This document shows, piece after piece, positions 61,906 through 64,000 of a stretch of DNA of 64,000 nucleotides. Where the stretch lies: assembly GCA_964242115.1 (NCBI GenBank), contig CAXSZX010000001.1, forward strand, positions 496,001 to 560,000, read 5' to 3'. Both the position numbers and the translations under genes were made by a program. The notes beneath the pieces are model-generated. The model had not been told where the DNA came from. It worked only from the letters and a program-made list of their open reading frames with translations, and did not search any database. Every line of letters begins with the position of its first letter. Position 1 is the stretch's first letter. The DNA is from BOG-908 sp964242115. Lineage in GTDB: Bacteria > Pseudomonadota > Alphaproteobacteria > Acetobacterales > Acetobacteraceae.

Positions 61906-62755
61906 GGCAGTGCGGCGGGCAGCCTCTCGCCTGGCGGCTGCGTGCGCGGCCGCAGCGGCGGTGGTATCGCTGGGCGCGGCAAGTCCGCAGGACGAGATCG
62001 GCCGGGGCTTGCTGGATTGGCAGCTCGGCCGGCCGGCCGAAGCGTTCCAACACTGGCGGCAGGCGTCGCTCGCAGGCGATGCGCGCGGTGCACTCTACAT
62101 CGGCACGCTGTTCGATACAGGAGACGGCGTGGCACCGAACTGCCGCCAGGCGATGGCCTGGTACGCCAAAGCGGCCGAGCTTGGCAGCGCAGCAGGCGCG
62201 TTCAACGTGGGGGTGCTGTATGATTCCGGGTTGTGTGTCGCCGCCAATCCCCAGGCGGCGGCTTCGTGGTACGGGCGAGCGGCGGCGGGCGGCTTTGGCC
62301 GCGGCGCGTACAACCTGGCTTTGATGTACGAGGCGGGCACCGGCTTGCCGGCGGACCGTGCCCGCGCGAAGGCGCTCTACAGAACCGCCGCCGAGCATGG
62401 CATCACCGCGGCGCGCGCCCACCTCGTCTCGTTCGGGCGGCCGGCGATCCGCGCCGCTCCCCCGCGGGAGGATCCGGCGGCGCAGGCGTTCGCACAGGCG
62501 CAGTCCGTGCTGCTCAGCCGTGGCCCGGCAGACGCGGCGCGCATGGTGGCGCTGCTGCAGCAGGCCGCCGAACAGCACAACCCGCTGGCCGAGTACGACC
62601 TCGGCTACTGCTACCAGCGCGGCATGGGACTGCCGGCGAACGCCGTGCAGGCACTGACTTTCTACAGGCGTGCGGTCGCCGACGCGTCCGACGCGTCGGT
62701 CCGGTCGATCGCGCAGGCCGGGATTGATAGTTTGAAGACGCACGCGGGTGGTTAG
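61892..62755 (+). CDS. Secreted Sel1-like repeat protein
   Basis: 287 residues with a signal peptide (RLAAACAAAAAVVSLGAA) and at least four Sel1 repeats: ALYIGTLFDTGDGVAPNCRQAMAWYAKAAELG, AFNVGVLYDSGLCVAANPQAAASWYGRAA, YNLALMYEAGTGLPADRARAKALYRTAAEHG, YDLGYCYQRGMGLPANAVQALTFYRRA. AlgK-type Sel1 proteins assist alginate export, so a periplasmic scaffold role in polysaccharide secretion is a reasonable inference. Overlaps manC by 14 bp. Confidence 0.88.
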   Translation: MGAHRAVRRAASRLAAACAAAAAVVSLGAASPQDEIGRGLLDWQLGRPAEAFQHWRQASLAGDARGALYIGTLFDTGDGVAPNCRQAMAWYAKAAELGSAAGAFNVGVLYDSGLCVAANPQAAASWYGRAAAGGFGRGAYNLALMYEAGTGLPADRARAKALYRTAAEHGITAARAHLVSFGRPAIRAAPPREDPAAQAFAQAQSVLLSRGPADAARMVALLQQAAEQHNPLAEYDLGYCYQRGMGLPANAVQALTFYRRAVADASDASVRSIAQAGIDSLKTHAGG

Positions 62756-62757
62756 AG

Positions 62758-62896
62758 GAAGAAAGCAAGGCCTGCTTTTTTGAAAAAAAGCAGCAAAAAA
62801 CTTTTGAACCTGCTGTCGCGGAGGTTTCTGCAGCGCGCGCCCAAAGGGAACAAAAGTTTTTTGGTTCTTTTTTTCAAAAAAGAACTGCTTGCTTTC
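62758..62896 (+). repeat. PHR intergenic repeat, copy 27 (A-to-B, type I)
   Basis: Best-preserved full copy: GAAAGCAAGG terminus, A hairpin with CTGC/GCAG changes, TGCTGTCGCGGAGG, GCAGCGCGCGCCCAAAGG and B hairpin ending CTTGCTTTC. Convergent gap. Confidence 0.93.
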
Positions 62897-62959
62897 TCTT
62901 CATCGTGAGCATGGAGGATTGAAACTTAGTTTCGTATCAGACATCAACGCGCCACCGCG

Positions 62960-64000
62960 TCACTCACGAAGACCGCGGTCGAGCAGCCTGACGGTCCGCT
63001 CGGCAACTTCCGCCTCGCTGAACCTCGCGACGGCTGCAACGCGCGCGGCCGATCCGAAGCTGGCGCGCGTGTCCGGCTCGCTCGCCAACCGCGCCAGGGC
63101 GGATGCAAGCGCGTTCGCGCAGGCTGGCGGCACGAGGAACCCCGTCACGCCGTGCACCACCTGTTCGCGCGGGCCGCGTATGTCCGTGGCCACCACCGGC
63201 AACCCGCACAGCATCGCCTCGATCACCGACATCGGCAGGCCTTCGAAGTGGCTCGGCAGCACGAAGACGTCGGACGCAGCCAGGATGGCCGCGACGTCCG
63301 TGCGGTAGCCGAGCCGGCGTAGCCGTGCGCCCAGGCCGCACGACGCGAAGTACGGTTCCATGTCCTCGCCGTGGTCGGACGCCAGGCGCTTGCCCACCAC
63401 CCACAACTCTGCTTCCACGTCCGCCATCGCGCGCAGCAGTTCCGGATATCCCTTGTGCCGCACGAGGCGCGACACCGCGGTGACCACGACACGGTCTTCT
63501 GGCACGCCGAGTTCTGCACGCACCCGCGCGCGCGCATCCGCGTCCGGGTGGAACAGCGCGGGATCGCGGCCGTTGCCCACCGCCAGCGGGTGCGGGTGGA
63601 TGTGCAGCCGCCGCGCGTCGGTTGCCTCTTCGGTGGAGACGGTCATGAACACGTCGGTCACGCGTCCGGCCAGCCACTCCATCGCCAGCGACGTAGCCCG
63701 CCGCGGCCACGGCCCCGGCTGGTTGAACAGGAAACCGTGGCAGGTATACGCCACGCGCGGCACGCCGGCGGCGCGCGCCGCGAGGCGGGCGAGGAACCCG
63801 CTGATCGGCATGTGCGCGTGCACCAGGTCGGGCTTTTCCCTGCGGAACAAACGATACAACGCGAGGAACGCGCGCGCCTGCGCGATCGGCGAGAGGCTGC
63901 GCGCCAACGGCAGCGCGTCCACCACGAAACCTTCGGCGCGCAAATCGGCCAGCAACGCGCCGTCGGCGGACACGCCGGTGACGACGTGGCCGCGGTCTCG
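62960..64000 (-). CDS. GT4 family glycosyltransferase, 5' end beyond window
   Basis: At least 346 residues read from the window edge, lacking the N-terminus. DLVHAHMPISGFLARLAARAAGVPRVAYTCHG, VTAVSRLVRHKGYPELL, FVLPSHFEGLPMSVIEAMLCGLPVVATD (donor EX7E motif) and GREQVVHGVTGFLVP-like sequence are typical of GT4 transferases of the EPS type. Donor and acceptor unknown. Confidence 0.92.
   Translation of the reverse strand, partial: RDRGHVVTGVSADGALLADLRAEGFVVDALPLARSLSPIAQARAFLALYRLFRREKPDLVHAHMPISGFLARLAARAAGVPRVAYTCHGFLFNQPGPWPRRATSLAMEWLAGRVTDVFMTVSTEEATDARRLHIHPHPLAVGNGRDPALFHPDADARARVRAELGVPEDRVVVTAVSRLVRHKGYPELLRAMADVEAELWVVGKRLASDHGEDMEPYFASCGLGARLRRLGYRTDVAAILAASDVFVLPSHFEGLPMSVIEAMLCGLPVVATDIRGPREQVVHGVTGFLVPPACANALASALARLASEPDTRASFGSAARVAAVARFSEAEVAERTVRLLDRGLRE

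Overview
The window is high-GC bacterial chromosome with tightly packed genes on both strands. Gene content (imuA-imuB-dnaE2 mutasome, an alphaproteobacterial-type LexA box, TadE/TadG proteins, an acetan/xanthan-like exopolysaccharide region) points to an alphaproteobacterium, most likely Acetobacteraceae; this assignment is inference. No rRNA, tRNA, CRISPR array, integrase or transposase gene was recognised.

Layout. 1-2 kb: 5' part of glycogen phosphorylase (minus). 2-3.3 kb: Ste24-like M48 protease. 3.5-10.5 kb: SOS mutagenesis cassette imuA-imuB-dnaE2 with a LexA box overlapping the imuA promoter and start. 10.8-16.8 kb: a frameshifted PH-like membrane protein gene, a GlcG-like protein, an AI-2E family permease, a receiver/DHp pair, an SDR and a thiolase. 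17-21.8 kb: pmbA, M16 protease, threonine synthase and two small conserved-looking genes. 22.2-25.1 kb: three Tad-type pseudopilin/minor pilus proteins. 25.3-32.2 kb: bcp, glnE and an AsmA/DUF3971 protein. 32.4-64 kb: a long cell-surface polysaccharide region with beta-helix proteins, a deacetylase, GT4 glycosyltransferases, an arabinofuranosidase-like/SGNH fusion, a flippase, a GMC oxidoreductase, a WecG-type transferase, NAD epimerases, a priming sugar transferase, a LuxR-type regulator, a Wza-like export lipoprotein, a beta-roll repeat protein, two membrane acyltransferases, an O-antigen ligase/polymerase-like protein, manC and a Sel1 protein. A VapBC-like module and about 1 kb of gene-poor DNA interrupt it at 50-51.8 kb.

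The most striking feature is not a gene. A family of about 27 related intergenic repeats, here called PHR (paired-hairpin repeats), occupies nearly every gap between non-overlapping transcription units. A full copy is about 120-150 bp. It begins and ends with GAAAGCAAG/CTTGCTTTC-like inverted termini. It carries an 'A' hairpin (CTTC-T/A-rich-GAAG), a core with GCTGTCGCGGA, a variable centre and a 'B' hairpin (GTTC-T/A-rich-GAAC). A-to-B means A is on the left. Four core subtypes can be distinguished: I, centre like GCAGCGCGCGCCCAAGG; II, centre like CGGCTGAAACGACACG; III, centre like GGCGCGTAATTCAGAG; IV, symmetric with TGTCGCG and CGCGACA on both sides. Hairpin arms show matched base changes on both sides of the stem. 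Copies abut or contain stop codons, encode C-terminal tails of at least two proteins, and lie directly against two TTG starts. They are absent inside translationally coupled gene runs.

How the genes fit together: manC makes GDP-mannose; the GME-like epimerase and other NAD epimerase could modify sugar nucleotides; the priming transferase loads the first sugar on undecaprenyl phosphate; GT4 and WecG enzymes extend it; acyltransferases decorate it; the flippase, ligase/polymerase-like protein and Wza-like lipoprotein move, join and export it; and the beta-helix proteins, deacetylase and SGNH protein probably process it. A Wzc-type co-polymerase was not seen in this window.
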